Shown: one piece after another, positions 17,667-25,621 of the stretch
Layout: the number at the start of each line of letters is the position of its first letter
Numbering within the stretch: the first letter of the stretch is position 1
Origin: Streptomyces sp. CB02414
Lineage (GTDB): Bacteria > Actinomycetota > Actinomycetes > Streptomycetales > Streptomycetaceae
Length of the DNA stretch: 64,000 nucleotides
Assembly (NCBI RefSeq): GCF_001905385.1
Contig: NZ_LIPF01000005.1
Span: 434,001 to 498,000 of the forward strand
Direction of reading: 5' to 3'
The notes under the pieces: generated by a model
Told to the model about the DNA's origin: nothing
What the model saw: only the letters and a program-made list of their open reading frames with translations
The model's database searches: none
Position numbers and translations under genes: made by a program

Positions 17667-18344
17667 GTGAGAGGCAAGGGGGTGCGGGTGACGGGCAGGC
17701 TCAGGGCGCCCACAGGGCGCTACGGCGGCAAGTCCGCCGCACAGCGCCAGGCCGAGCGCCGCCGGCGCTTCCTCGACGCCGCGCTCCAGCTCTTCGGCGA
17801 CACCCCCGGCTACCGCGCCACGACCGTCGCCGCCCTCAGCGAGGCCGCGGGCCTGTCCACCCGCCAGTTCTACGAGGAGTTCCGCACCCTGGAGGACGTG
17901 CTCGCCGCCCTCCACCTCCAGGTCAACGACTGGGCCGAGCGGGCCGTCCTCGCCGCGGCGGCCGACGCGCGCGAACTTCCCCTGCCCCAACGCGCCGGCG
18001 CGATCTTCCGCGCCTACGCCGCCGACGTCACCTCCGACCCCCGCCGCGTGCGCATCACCTTCGTCGAGATCATCGGGGTCAGCCCGCGCCTGGAGGAGCA
18101 GCGGCTGGCCCGCCGCGCCCGCTGGGTCGACCTCATCCGCGCCGAGGCCGAGTCCGCCGCCGCGCGCGGCGAGGCGGCGCACCGCGACTACCGGCTCGCC
18201 GCCACGGCCTTCATCGGCGGCGTCAACGGCCTGCTGCACGACTACAGCGCGGGCTGGGTGGACGCGACGCTGGACGAGGTCGTCGACGAACTGGTCCGCC
18301 AGCTTTTGGCCGTGCTCCGGCCCCCGGGCTGGGAGGCGGATTAG
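17667..18344 (+). CDS. TetR family transcriptional regulator
   Basis: This 225-residue regulator has an N-terminal helix-turn-helix (about 28-75: RFLDAALQLFGDTPGYRATTV, AALSEAAGLSTRQFYEEFRTLEDVL) followed by an all-helical ligand-binding domain. The start was set at GTG 17667, six bases after GAGGAA; a GTG at 17649 is also in frame. It is divergent from the secreted beta-propeller gene, with a palindrome between them. The ligand is unknown. Confidence 0.88.
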   Translation: MRGKGVRVTGRLRAPTGRYGGKSAAQRQAERRRRFLDAALQLFGDTPGYRATTVAALSEAAGLSTRQFYEEFRTLEDVLAALHLQVNDWAERAVLAAAADARELPLPQRAGAIFRAYAADVTSDPRRVRITFVEIIGVSPRLEEQRLARRARWVDLIRAEAESAAARGEAAHRDYRLAATAFIGGVNGLLHDYSAGWVDATLDEVVDELVRQLLAVLRPPGWEAD

Positions 18345-18354
18345 ACGCCTCCGG

Positions 18355-18720
18355 TCACTCGTCCCAGGCCTGGACGGTGGTCTGCTCGGTGATCTCGCCG
18401 TCCCGCACCGACAGCATCGACTCGGCGAACACCCGCACGCCGTCCGGGTACACGCACTCCTCGGTGAAGGCGACCTGGTCGCCCTGCACGACGCACCGGG
18501 TCAGCCGGTGCGACATGTCGCGGCTGTACACGTCGTCGAGCATCTCGGCGATCTCGTCCCGGCCGTGCAGGACCTTGGGGCGGCTGGGCTGGTCGTACCG
18601 GTCGACGATGCGGACCTCCGCGTCCGGCGCGTAGAGCGACGCGAGGGGCGCTGCCGTCTCTCCTTCGATGCCCCGGCGCAGTGCTTCGACGTCGAAGCCG
18701 AGGTTTGCCCGATCGCTCAT
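18355..18720 (-). CDS. SnoaL-like / NTF2-fold protein
   Basis: This 121-residue protein has the cone-shaped NTF2/SnoaL-like fold signature (LASLYAPDAEVRIVDR, LHGRDEIAEML, VAFTEECVYPDGVRVFAESMLSVRDGEI). The fold is used by polyketide cyclases, isomerases and many small-molecule binders, so no reaction can be assigned. The ATG at 18720 has a perfect AGGAGG five bases upstream, implying high translation. It converges on the TetR gene (10 bases apart). Confidence 0.82.
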   Translation of the reverse strand: MSDRANLGFDVEALRRGIEGETAAPLASLYAPDAEVRIVDRYDQPSRPKVLHGRDEIAEMLDDVYSRDMSHRLTRCVVQGDQVAFTEECVYPDGVRVFAESMLSVRDGEITEQTTVQAWDE

Positions 18721-18890
18721 GACGACCTCCTTCGAAGACCGCGGCCCGAGAAGGGACGGGCCGCACGGGCCCTTACTTCGAGGCTCCTCCGTCCGGGCGC
18801 CCACGGCAACGCGGCCGGGAGACTGGTCCCGTCGGGTGAGCGGCGCCGCCCGCCCGTGTCCGTCCGGTGCCCGGCACCGTTGCTCAGAGC

Positions 18891-19175
18891 ATGACTTCAA
18901 CACGACGTATCGCCGCCGCCGTCGGGCTCGCCGCCGGTGTCGCCGGCCTCGCCGCGCCGATGGCGAGCGCCGCCGAGGGCGGCGCGCTGGGCGCTGACAA
19001 GCTCAGCGTGACCAAGACGCTCGACTCGCTCGCGGTGAGCGACATGCCCGCCGAGGACCGGGCGCAGATGCCGCGGCCCTCCCAGCAGTTGAACCGGCTC
19101 AACGACCTCAACCAGCTCCAGCAGGTCACCGGGCTCGTCTCCCCGCTGTTCGGAGCCGTCCCCGCGCTCGGCTGA
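18891..19175 (+). CDS. Small secreted protein, 94 residues
   Basis: This small protein has a clear Sec signal peptide (TSTRRIAAAVGLAAGVAGLAAPMASA, cleavage about residue 27). The mature part of about 67 residues is acidic and Leu/Gln/Asn-rich (PRPSQQLNRLNDLNQLQQVTGLVSPLFG). It has no cysteine and no chaplin or rodlin motif. Similar small secreted proteins are common in Streptomyces, but I do not recognise a function. The ATG at 18891 gives a complete signal peptide; an upstream in-frame start at 18867 would spoil it. It converges with the ABC transporter gene. Confidence 0.7.
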   Translation: MTSTRRIAAAVGLAAGVAGLAAPMASAAEGGALGADKLSVTKTLDSLAVSDMPAEDRAQMPRPSQQLNRLNDLNQLQQVTGLVSPLFGAVPALG

Positions 19176-19207
19176 CGACCCGCGCTACCGAGCCGCCGAG
19201 GGCAGCC

Positions 19208-20962
19208 TCAGCCGCCCGCGGCCAGGAACTGGGTGGCCGCCAGCTCCGCGTACAGCGGATCGGCGGTCACCAGCTCCCGGTGCGTACCCACCGCGCGGAC
19301 GCGGCCCGCGTCCATCACCACGATCCGCTCGGCCATCGTCACCGTGGACAGCCGGTGCGCCACGACCAGCACCGTCGTCGTACGGGCCACGTCGGCTACC
19401 GTGTCGCGCAGCGCGGCCTCGTTGACCGCGTCCAGCTGCGAGGTGGCCTCGTCGAGCAGCAGCAGCCGTGGACGGCGCAGCAGGGCGCGCGCGATGGCCA
19501 CCCGCTGGCGCTCGCCGCCCGACAGCTTGGTGCCGCGGTGCCCGACCAGCGTCTCGAGGCCGTCCGGCAGCCGCGCCACCAAGGAGTCGAGGCGGGTGGT
19601 CTTCACCACCGCGGCGACGGCGGCGTCGTCCGCCTCCGGGTTGCCCAGCAGCAGGTTGTCCCGCAGCGAACCGGACAGCACCGGCGCGTCCTGCTCCACG
19701 TAACCGATCGCGGCCCGCAGCGAGGCCAGGTCCCAGTCCGCGAGGCTCCGGCCGTCCAGCGCGATCTCCCCCGAGACAGGGTCGTAGAACCGCTCGACCA
19801 GGGAGAAGACGGTCGTCTTGCCCGCTCCGGACGGGCCGACGAAAGCCGTCATTCCCCGGGCCGGCACCTCGAAGGTCACCCCGTGGTGGATGTAGGGCAG
19901 GTCGTCGGCGTAGCGGAAGCGCACGTCACGGAAGGCGACGGACGCCGGTTCCGAGCCCGGCGACGGCAGGGGCGCGGGACGGGCCTCAGGCTCCGCGGGC
20001 AGGCTCAGCGCGTCCTGGATGCGGGCGAGCGCCGCCTTGCCCGTCTGGTACTGCGTGATCGCGGAGACGACCTCCTGTATCGGCGACATCAGATAGAAGA
20101 CGAACAGCAGGAACGCGACCAGCGTGCCGATGTCGATCGCCTCGGTCGCCACCCGGGCCCCGCCCACCGCGAGCACCGTGATGAACGTGGTCTGCATCGC
20201 CAGTCCGGCCGTGTTGCCCGCCGCCGCCGACCACTTGGCGGCGCGCACGCTCTGCCGCCAGGACTCCTCGGCGGCCTCGTGCAGCGCACGCTCCTCCCGG
20301 GGCTCGGCCCCGGACGCCTTCACCGTGCGCAGCGCGCCGAGTATCCGCTCCAGCGCGGCGCCCATCACGCCCACCGCGTCCTGCGCCTGCCGGCTCGCCC
20401 GGTTGATGCGCGGCACGATCAGGCCCAGCACCGTCCCCGCCCCCGCGACCACCGCCAGGGTGACCCCCAGGAGCACCGGGTCGACCAGGCCCATCATCAC
20501 CAGGGTCGCCACCAGCGTGAGCCCGCCGGTGCCGAGGCCGACGAGGGAGTCGGTGGTGACCTCGCGCAGCAGGGTCGTGTCGGAGGTGATCCGGGCCATC
20601 AGGTCGCCGGGCTCGGTGCGGTCCACGGCCGTGATCCGCAGCCGCAGCAGATACGACGACAGGGTGCGCCGCGCGCCGAGCACCACGGACTCGGCGGTGC
20701 GCCGCAGCACGTACCCGCCCAGCGCGCCCAGCGCCGCGTTGGCGACCACCAGCGCCGACATCGCCAGCAGCGCGCCGGTGATGGCACGGTCGTGCGAGAG
20801 GTCGTCGATCAGCTCCCGCGCCACCAGCGGCAGCATCAGCCCCGTGGCGCCGGTGACGAGGGAGAGCACGGCGCCCGCGAACAGGGCCCTGCGGTGCGGC
20901 CGTACATACGTCAGCAGCTGCCGCCAGGCAGGCTGACCGGTCTCCGGATCGGCGGGACTCAC
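19208..20962 (-). CDS. ABC transporter, fused permease/ATPase (multidrug/lipid exporter type)
   Basis: This is a 584-residue half transporter that should work as a dimer. Six membrane helices occupy about 25-310. The ATPase (about 345-575) has Walker A GPSGAGKTT, Q-loop VEQDAPV, signature LSGGERQRVAIARAL, Walker B LLLLDEATSQLD and H-loop AHRLS. The Gln in place of Ala in the Walker B SQLD is a common variant. The start is GTG at 20962 with GGAGA three bases before it. The substrate is not predictable. It is divergent from mscR, 135 bases away, with no evident link. Confidence 0.9.
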   Translation of the reverse strand: MSPADPETGQPAWRQLLTYVRPHRRALFAGAVLSLVTGATGLMLPLVARELIDDLSHDRAITGALLAMSALVVANAALGALGGYVLRRTAESVVLGARRTLSSYLLRLRITAVDRTEPGDLMARITSDTTLLREVTTDSLVGLGTGGLTLVATLVMMGLVDPVLLGVTLAVVAGAGTVLGLIVPRINRASRQAQDAVGVMGAALERILGALRTVKASGAEPREERALHEAAEESWRQSVRAAKWSAAAGNTAGLAMQTTFITVLAVGGARVATEAIDIGTLVAFLLFVFYLMSPIQEVVSAITQYQTGKAALARIQDALSLPAEPEARPAPLPSPGSEPASVAFRDVRFRYADDLPYIHHGVTFEVPARGMTAFVGPSGAGKTTVFSLVERFYDPVSGEIALDGRSLADWDLASLRAAIGYVEQDAPVLSGSLRDNLLLGNPEADDAAVAAVVKTTRLDSLVARLPDGLETLVGHRGTKLSGGERQRVAIARALLRRPRLLLLDEATSQLDAVNEAALRDTVADVARTTTVLVVAHRLSTVTMAERIVVMDAGRVRAVGTHRELVTADPLYAELAATQFLAAGG

Positions 20963-21097
20963 GACTCTCCTCGGTGCGGGCGGGTGGTCGGACGCTTCAG
21001 GCTACGCGGGCCCGGAGCGCCGTCGGAGTGCCCTTTGTCGATCAGTTGCGCGTAGGGTCGGGGAGAACGCTGAACGGCCGAAGAAGGAGTCCAGACC

Positions 21098-22186
21098 ATG
21101 GCGCAGGAAGTACGCGGCGTGATCGCACCGGGCAAGGACGAACCGGTGCGGATCGAGACGATCGTCGTGCCCGATCCCGGACCGGGCGAGGCCGTGGTCA
21201 GTGTCCAGGCCTGCGGGGTGTGCCACACCGACCTGCACTACAAGCAGGGCGGCATCAGCGACGACTACCCCTTCCTGCTCGGCCACGAGGCCGCGGGCGT
21301 GGTCGAGTCGGTCGGCGCCGGCGTCACCGACGTCGCCCCCGGCGACTTCGTGATCCTCAACTGGCGCGCCGTGTGCGGCAAGTGCCGGGCCTGTCTGCGC
21401 GGACGCCCCTGGTACTGCTTCGACACCCACAACGCCGAGCAGAAGATGACGCTGGCCTCGACCGGCCAGGAGCTCTCCCCGGCCCTCGGCATCGGCGCCT
21501 TCGCCGAGAAGACGCTGGTCGCCGCCGGACAGTGCACCAAGGTCGACCCGGGAGTCTCCGCGCAGGTGGCCGGCCTGCTGGGCTGCGGTGTGATGGCCGG
21601 CATCGGCGCCGCCATCAACACCGGGAACGTCGGCCGCGGTGACACCGTCGCCGTCATCGGCTGCGGCGGCGTCGGCGACGCGGCGATCGCCGGCTCGCAC
21701 CTGGCCGGCGCGGCGAAGGTGATCGCCGTGGACATCGACGACCGCAAGCTGGAGACCGCCCGCTCCATGGGCGCCACCCACACCGTCAACTCCCGCGAGA
21801 CCGACCCCGTCGAGGCGATCCGCGAACTGACCGGCGGCTTCGGCGCCGACGTCGTCATCGAGGCCGTCGGCCGCCCGGAGACCTACCGGCAGGCCTTCTA
21901 CGCCCGCGACCTGGCCGGCACCGTCGTCCTCGTCGGCGTCCCCACGCCCGAGATGAAGCTGGAGCTCCCGCTCCTCGACGTCTTCGGCCGCGGCGGCTCC
22001 CTGAAGTCGTCCTGGTACGGCGACTGCCTGCCCTCCCGCGACTTCCCGATGCTCATCGACCTCCACCTCCAGGGCCGCCTGGACCTGGACAAGTTCGTCA
22101 CCGAGACCATCCGGCTCGACGAGGTCGAGAAGGCCTTCGAGCGGATGCACGCCGGTGACGTGCTGCGTTCGGTGGTGGTGCTGTGA
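21098..22186 (+). CDS. mscR: S-(hydroxymethyl)mycothiol dehydrogenase
   Basis: This is a 362-residue zinc-dependent class III-type alcohol dehydrogenase. It shows the catalytic zinc ligand Cys42 (CGVCHTD), GHEAAG, the structural zinc cluster CGKCRACLRGRPWYC and the NAD-binding motif GCGGVGDAAIAG. The overall sequence matches the mycothiol-dependent formaldehyde dehydrogenases of actinomycetes, which oxidise the formaldehyde-mycothiol adduct and also reduce S-nitrosomycothiol. The ATG at 21098 follows AGAAGGAG. The downstream MBL hydrolase gene overlaps its stop (TGATG), the same arrangement as in mycobacteria. Together they would detoxify formaldehyde. Confidence 0.93.
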   Translation: MAQEVRGVIAPGKDEPVRIETIVVPDPGPGEAVVSVQACGVCHTDLHYKQGGISDDYPFLLGHEAAGVVESVGAGVTDVAPGDFVILNWRAVCGKCRACLRGRPWYCFDTHNAEQKMTLASTGQELSPALGIGAFAEKTLVAAGQCTKVDPGVSAQVAGLLGCGVMAGIGAAINTGNVGRGDTVAVIGCGGVGDAAIAGSHLAGAAKVIAVDIDDRKLETARSMGATHTVNSRETDPVEAIRELTGGFGADVVIEAVGRPETYRQAFYARDLAGTVVLVGVPTPEMKLELPLLDVFGRGGSLKSSWYGDCLPSRDFPMLIDLHLQGRLDLDKFVTETIRLDEVEKAFERMHAGDVLRSVVVL

Positions 22187-22815
22187 TGACCGCCCGCATC
22201 GAACGCCTCGTCACCTCCGGGCAGTTCAGCCTCGACGGCGGCAGCTGGGACGTCGACAACAACGTCTGGCTCGTCGGCGACGACCACGAGGTGATCGTCA
22301 TCGACGCCGCCCACGACGCCGACGCCATCGCCGAGGCCGTCGGCGACCGCCGGCTCACCGCCATCGTGTGCACCCACGCCCACAACGACCACGTGAACGC
22401 CGCGCCCGCCCTCGCCGAGCGCACCGGTGCCACCATCTGGCTGCACCGCGACGACATGCCCCTGTGGCAGCAGACCCACCCCGAGCGCGACCCCGACGCC
22501 TGGCTGACCGACGGCCAGGTCATCGAGGCCGCCGGCGCCGACCTGACCGTCCTGCACACCCCCGGGCACGCGCCCGGCGCGGTCTGCCTCTACGACCCGG
22601 GCCTCGGCGCCGTCTTCACCGGCGACACCCTCTTCCAGGGCGGCCCCGGCGCCACCGGACGCTCCTACTCCCACTTCCCGACGATCATCGACTCGATCCG
22701 CGACCGGCTCCTGGTGCTTCCGCCGGAGACGGAGGTCCGCACCGGCCACGGCGACCCGACCACCATCGGGGCCGAGGCACCGCACCTGGAGGAGTGGATC
22801 ACACGCGGTCACTGA
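22186..22815 (+). CDS. MBL-fold metallo-hydrolase coupled to mscR
   Basis: This 209-residue metallo-beta-lactamase-fold protein has the full zinc site: THAHNDH (His64, His66, Asp68, His69), GHAPGA, FTGDTL and a late GHG. The ATG at 22186 shares its A with the mscR stop codon, so the two are translationally coupled; a GTG at 22183 is the alternative. The same pair occurs in mycobacteria next to mscR. By analogy with glyoxalase II-like enzymes I infer that it hydrolyses the formyl-mycothiol product or a related thioester, but this is not proven. Confidence 0.88.
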   Translation: MTARIERLVTSGQFSLDGGSWDVDNNVWLVGDDHEVIVIDAAHDADAIAEAVGDRRLTAIVCTHAHNDHVNAAPALAERTGATIWLHRDDMPLWQQTHPERDPDAWLTDGQVIEAAGADLTVLHTPGHAPGAVCLYDPGLGAVFTGDTLFQGGPGATGRSYSHFPTIIDSIRDRLLVLPPETEVRTGHGDPTTIGAEAPHLEEWITRGH

Positions 22816-22862
22816 CCCGGCGCGCGACGGCATCGGCGGACACGCGTAAAAGGTGACAGAAG

Positions 22863-22934
22863 ATGTCCGGCTTCCAAGGCACCCTCGATCACGAGAACAG
22901 CAGCAGTCGTGGGAGAGGAACGGAAGCCGGACAT
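22863..22934 (+). promoter_or_regulatory. 13-bp perfect inverted repeat spanning the SDR ribosome-binding site and start codon
   Basis: Arm one, ATGTCCGGCTTCC (22863-22875), and arm two, GGAAGCCGGACAT (22922-22934), are exact reverse complements separated by 46 bases. Arm two contains the GGAAG ribosome-binding site and the first two bases of the chosen ATG (22933). If transcribed from upstream, the mRNA could fold so that the start is hidden. It could also be a pair of protein-binding half sites. Confidence 0.6.
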
Positions 22935-23859
22935 GGCACAGTCACCGAACAAGCCGCTGGCGGGCAGGGTCGCGCTGGTCGCCGGAGCGACCCGCGGCGC
23001 CGGACGCGGCATCGCCGTCGAACTGGGCGCGGCCGGCGCCACCGTCTACGTCACCGGCCGCAGCACCCGCGCCCGCCGCTCCGAGTACGACCGCCCGGAG
23101 ACCATCGAGGACACCGCCGACCTGGTCACCGAGGCCGGCGGCCACGGCATCGCCGTACCGACCGACCACCTCGACCCGACGCAGGTCGCCGTGCTCGTCG
23201 ACCGCGTCGCCCGCGAACAGGACCGCCTCGACGTCCTGGTCAACGACATCTGGGGCGGCGAGCACCTCTTCGCATGGGACAGCCCCGTCTGGGAGCACGA
23301 CCTCGACAAGGGACTCCGACTCCTGCGGCTCGCGGTCGAGACCCATGCCGTCACCAGTCACCACGCCCTGCCCCTGCTGCTGCGCCGCCCCGGCGGACTG
23401 GTCGTGGAGGTCACCGACGGCACCGACGACTACAACCGCGACCACTACCGCGTCTCGTTCTTCTACGACCTCGCCAAGGCGTCCGTCCTGCGCATGGCCT
23501 TCGCCCTCGGCCACGAAGTCGGCCCGCGCGGCGCCACCGCCGTCGCGCTGACCCCGGGCTGGCTGCGCTCGGAGCTCATGCTCGACCATTTCGGCGTCCG
23601 CGAGGACAACTGGCGCGACGCTCTCGACCGCGTCCCGCACTTCGCCATCTCCGAGACGCCCCGCTACGTCGGCCGCGCCGTCACCGCCCTCGCCGCCGAC
23701 CCGCACGTGGCGCGCTTCAACGGCCGGTCACTGTCCAGCGGGGGCCTGGCGCAGGAGTACGGCTTCACCGACCTCGACGGCAGCCGCCCGGACGCCTGGC
23801 GCTACCTCGTCGAGGTCCAGGACGCGGACAAGCCGGCCGACGTCACCGGTTACCGCTGA
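22933..23859 (+). CDS. Short-chain dehydrogenase/reductase (SDR)
   Basis: This 308-residue SDR has a slightly unusual nucleotide motif, GATRGAGRG, a VNDIWGG in place of the usual NNAG, and the active-site YDLAK. Length and sequence fit the classical SDR branch annotated only as oxidoreductases. The start ATG at 22933 is preferred because GGAAG precedes it; a GTG at 22909 would add eight residues. The start region forms one arm of a long inverted repeat. The 3' end overlaps the convergent membrane-anchored protein gene by 17 bases. The substrate is unknown. Confidence 0.87.
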   Translation: MAQSPNKPLAGRVALVAGATRGAGRGIAVELGAAGATVYVTGRSTRARRSEYDRPETIEDTADLVTEAGGHGIAVPTDHLDPTQVAVLVDRVAREQDRLDVLVNDIWGGEHLFAWDSPVWEHDLDKGLRLLRLAVETHAVTSHHALPLLLRRPGGLVVEVTDGTDDYNRDHYRVSFFYDLAKASVLRMAFALGHEVGPRGATAVALTPGWLRSELMLDHFGVREDNWRDALDRVPHFAISETPRYVGRAVTALAADPHVARFNGRSLSSGGLAQEYGFTDLDGSRPDAWRYLVEVQDADKPADVTGYR

Positions 23860-24382
23860 CGGGCGGCAGCGGCCACCGGGCCGCGTGACCCGGCGGCAGG
23901 GCCAGGTCCTCGCGCACGGCCGTGTAGTAGCCCTCGCGGCCGGCGCGCTGCCGCTCCAGCAGGGCCTGCCAGGCATCCGGGTCGCGCCTCCCCTCGCGCA
24001 GGAAGCGCTCCATGTCCAGTACCGCCACGACCCAGACCCGCGCCTTCTCCACGACCTCCCTGCTGCCCAGCAGGAGCAGCGCCTCCCCGGCCGGGTCCCG
24101 GGCGAGCGTGGCCTCGGCCTGAGCCGACGCGGCCTCCTCCGGGCTCAGCGGATGGGGGTGCGGGTCGTTGCCGAGGTGGGCGGCGATCCGGTACGTCAGC
24201 GTGACGGAGGCCTTCAGGGCCCGCGCGTAGTCGGCGTACACCGCGAGCCTGCGCTCCTCCCAGCGCGCCGCCGTCTCCCGGCGGAACCGGGCCCGGTCAC
24301 TGCGGACCACGGCGAGATACGAACCGAGGGCACCGATCACGACGCCTATGAGCGCGGGGAGTTGCTGCAAGAACACGGACAT
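23843..24382 (-). CDS. Membrane-anchored hypothetical protein, 179 residues
   Basis: The N terminus has one membrane segment (about 8-27, LPALIGVVIGALGSYLAVV), followed by a basic stretch and a mostly helical cytoplasmic part (RRETAARWEERRLAVYADYARALK...). This layout is common for actinobacterial proteins of unknown function that resemble small sensor or scaffold proteins. I recognise no enzyme motif. The start is ATG at 24382. It is divergent from the next SDR gene and overlaps the preceding SDR gene at its 3' end. Confidence 0.75.
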   Translation of the reverse strand: MSVFLQQLPALIGVVIGALGSYLAVVRSDRARFRRETAARWEERRLAVYADYARALKASVTLTYRIAAHLGNDPHPHPLSPEEAASAQAEATLARDPAGEALLLLGSREVVEKARVWVVAVLDMERFLREGRRDPDAWQALLERQRAGREGYYTAVREDLALPPGHAARWPLPPVSGNR

Positions 24383-24433
24383 GCGCGCACGCTATCTGCC
24401 GCGGTGATCGTTCCGGCAGTACGGTCGGTGCCC

Positions 24434-25285
24434 ATGACGGACACAGGGCGTTTCACGGACCACGGAGCACTGGTCACGGGCGCGGCCCGCGGCATCGGCG
24501 CGGCCACCGCCCGACGGCTGGCCGCGGAGGGGGCGCGGGTACTGCTGACCGACGTCGACCTCGCCGCCGCGCGGCGGACGGCGCGGGAACTGGCCGAGCA
24601 GGGACTCGGCGTCGAGGCCTTCGGCTGCGACGTCACCGACCGGGCGTCCGTGGAGGCCGCCGTCGCCCACGCCGTGGACACCTTCGGCACCCTCGACGTC
24701 CTGGTCAACAACGCCTACGCCTGTGCGCCGGACGCCCCGCTCTTCGAGGACGAGGCCGACGAGGCCTGGGCCCGCGACCTCGACGTCACCCTCACCGGCG
24801 CCTACCGCTGCTGCCGGGCCGCGCTGCCCCACCTCGCGGCCTCGGGACGCGGGGCGATCGTCAGCGTCGGCTCGGTCAACGGCGTCCAGGACTTCGGCAA
24901 CCACGCCTACAGCGCCGCCAAGGCCGGCCTCGCCTCCCTCACCCGCACCCTCGCCGGGCACGCCGCGCCGCGCGGTGTCCGCGTCAACCTGGTGACGCCG
25001 GGCACCGTGCGCACCACCGCGTGGGAGGGGCGGGACGAGGACCTCGCGGCGGTCCGGGGGCTGTATCCGCTGGGGCGGGTCGGCGAGCCCGAGGACATCG
25101 CGGCGGCCGTCGCCTTCCTCGCCTCCCGCGACGCCTCCTGGGTCACCGGCACGACGCTGGTCGTCGACGGCGGGCTGACCGCCGTGAACACCGGGTTCCG
25201 GCGCGCGGTCGCGCCGGAGGCGGGCGGGGAGGTGGTGGAGAACACAACGGGCGGGGCATGTGCGGCAGAACACAGTTGTGGATAA
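24434..25285 (+). CDS. Classical SDR oxidoreductase
   Basis: This 283-residue protein has the complete classical SDR set: TGAARGIGAAT (cofactor), CDVTD, NNAYA, the Ser in IVSVGSVNG, and YSAAK. The C-terminal end (WVTGTTLVVDGGLT) is typical of the FabG-like/glucose dehydrogenase-like branch. A further tail of about 30 residues after VDGG is longer than usual and ends in AEHSCG. The start ATG at 24434 lacks a strong ribosome-binding site. The gene is divergent from the 179-residue membrane protein. The substrate is unknown. Confidence 0.87.
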   Translation: MTDTGRFTDHGALVTGAARGIGAATARRLAAEGARVLLTDVDLAAARRTARELAEQGLGVEAFGCDVTDRASVEAAVAHAVDTFGTLDVLVNNAYACAPDAPLFEDEADEAWARDLDVTLTGAYRCCRAALPHLAASGRGAIVSVGSVNGVQDFGNHAYSAAKAGLASLTRTLAGHAAPRGVRVNLVTPGTVRTTAWEGRDEDLAAVRGLYPLGRVGEPEDIAAAVAFLASRDASWVTGTTLVVDGGLTAVNTGFRRAVAPEAGGEVVENTTGGACAAEHSCG

Positions 25286-25408
25286 CGAACTCGCCCACAG
25301 CTCTTGACAGATGAGAAGATCGACGTGACCAGCAACACGGTCCGTTATGTCCGTTTGGCTGGCGATTACTCACATCGTCTTCACGCCCGGCGCCGTATGC
25401 TTCACAGC

Positions 25409-25576
25409 ATGTCCACCACTGTTGAACCCTCCTCCGAGCGATCGGCTGCCGAGGTCAACGAGGAGATCCGGGCCCTGTGGCTCCGGTCGGGCGGGACACT
25501 GAGCGTCGAGCAGCGTGAGGAGTACCAGCGGCTCGTCATGGAGTGGGCCGCCGCGGACCCGGAGCACGCCGCCTGA
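25409..25576 (+). CDS. Small acidic hypothetical protein, 55 residues
   Basis: This short, acidic, helical protein (MSTTVEPSSERSAAEVNEEI... ending AAADPEHAA) has Streptomyces-like codon use. The ATG at 25409 was chosen because an upstream TTG start at 25304 would add residues with poor codon bias from an AT-richer region. The sequence EEIRALWLRSGGTLSVEQREEYQRL suggests two helices. No family was recognised. The preceding 120 bases are less GC-rich than average and probably hold the promoter. Confidence 0.65.
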   Translation: MSTTVEPSSERSAAEVNEEIRALWLRSGGTLSVEQREEYQRLVMEWAAADPEHAA

Positions 25577-25621
25577 CCGGCGCCCCGGGACTCCTCCGCG
25601 CCTCGCGGCCCCGGCCCGGGA

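Noticed and set aside
22863..23888. Frame starting at ATG 22863 with AAGGTG upstream, overlapping the SDR gene
   Set aside because: Beyond the first codons it is an Arg/Pro-rich shadow of the SDR gene. The ATG is better explained as part of the inverted repeat.
25278..25286. TTATCCACA on the minus strand, an exact DnaA-box-like sequence
   Set aside because: Only one box is present, with no dnaA or dnaN gene and no cluster of boxes, so it is not an origin.
25304..25309. Perfect TTGACA hexamer upstream of the 55-residue protein
   Set aside because: No -10-like hexamer at 16-19 bases downstream; not enough to call a promoter.
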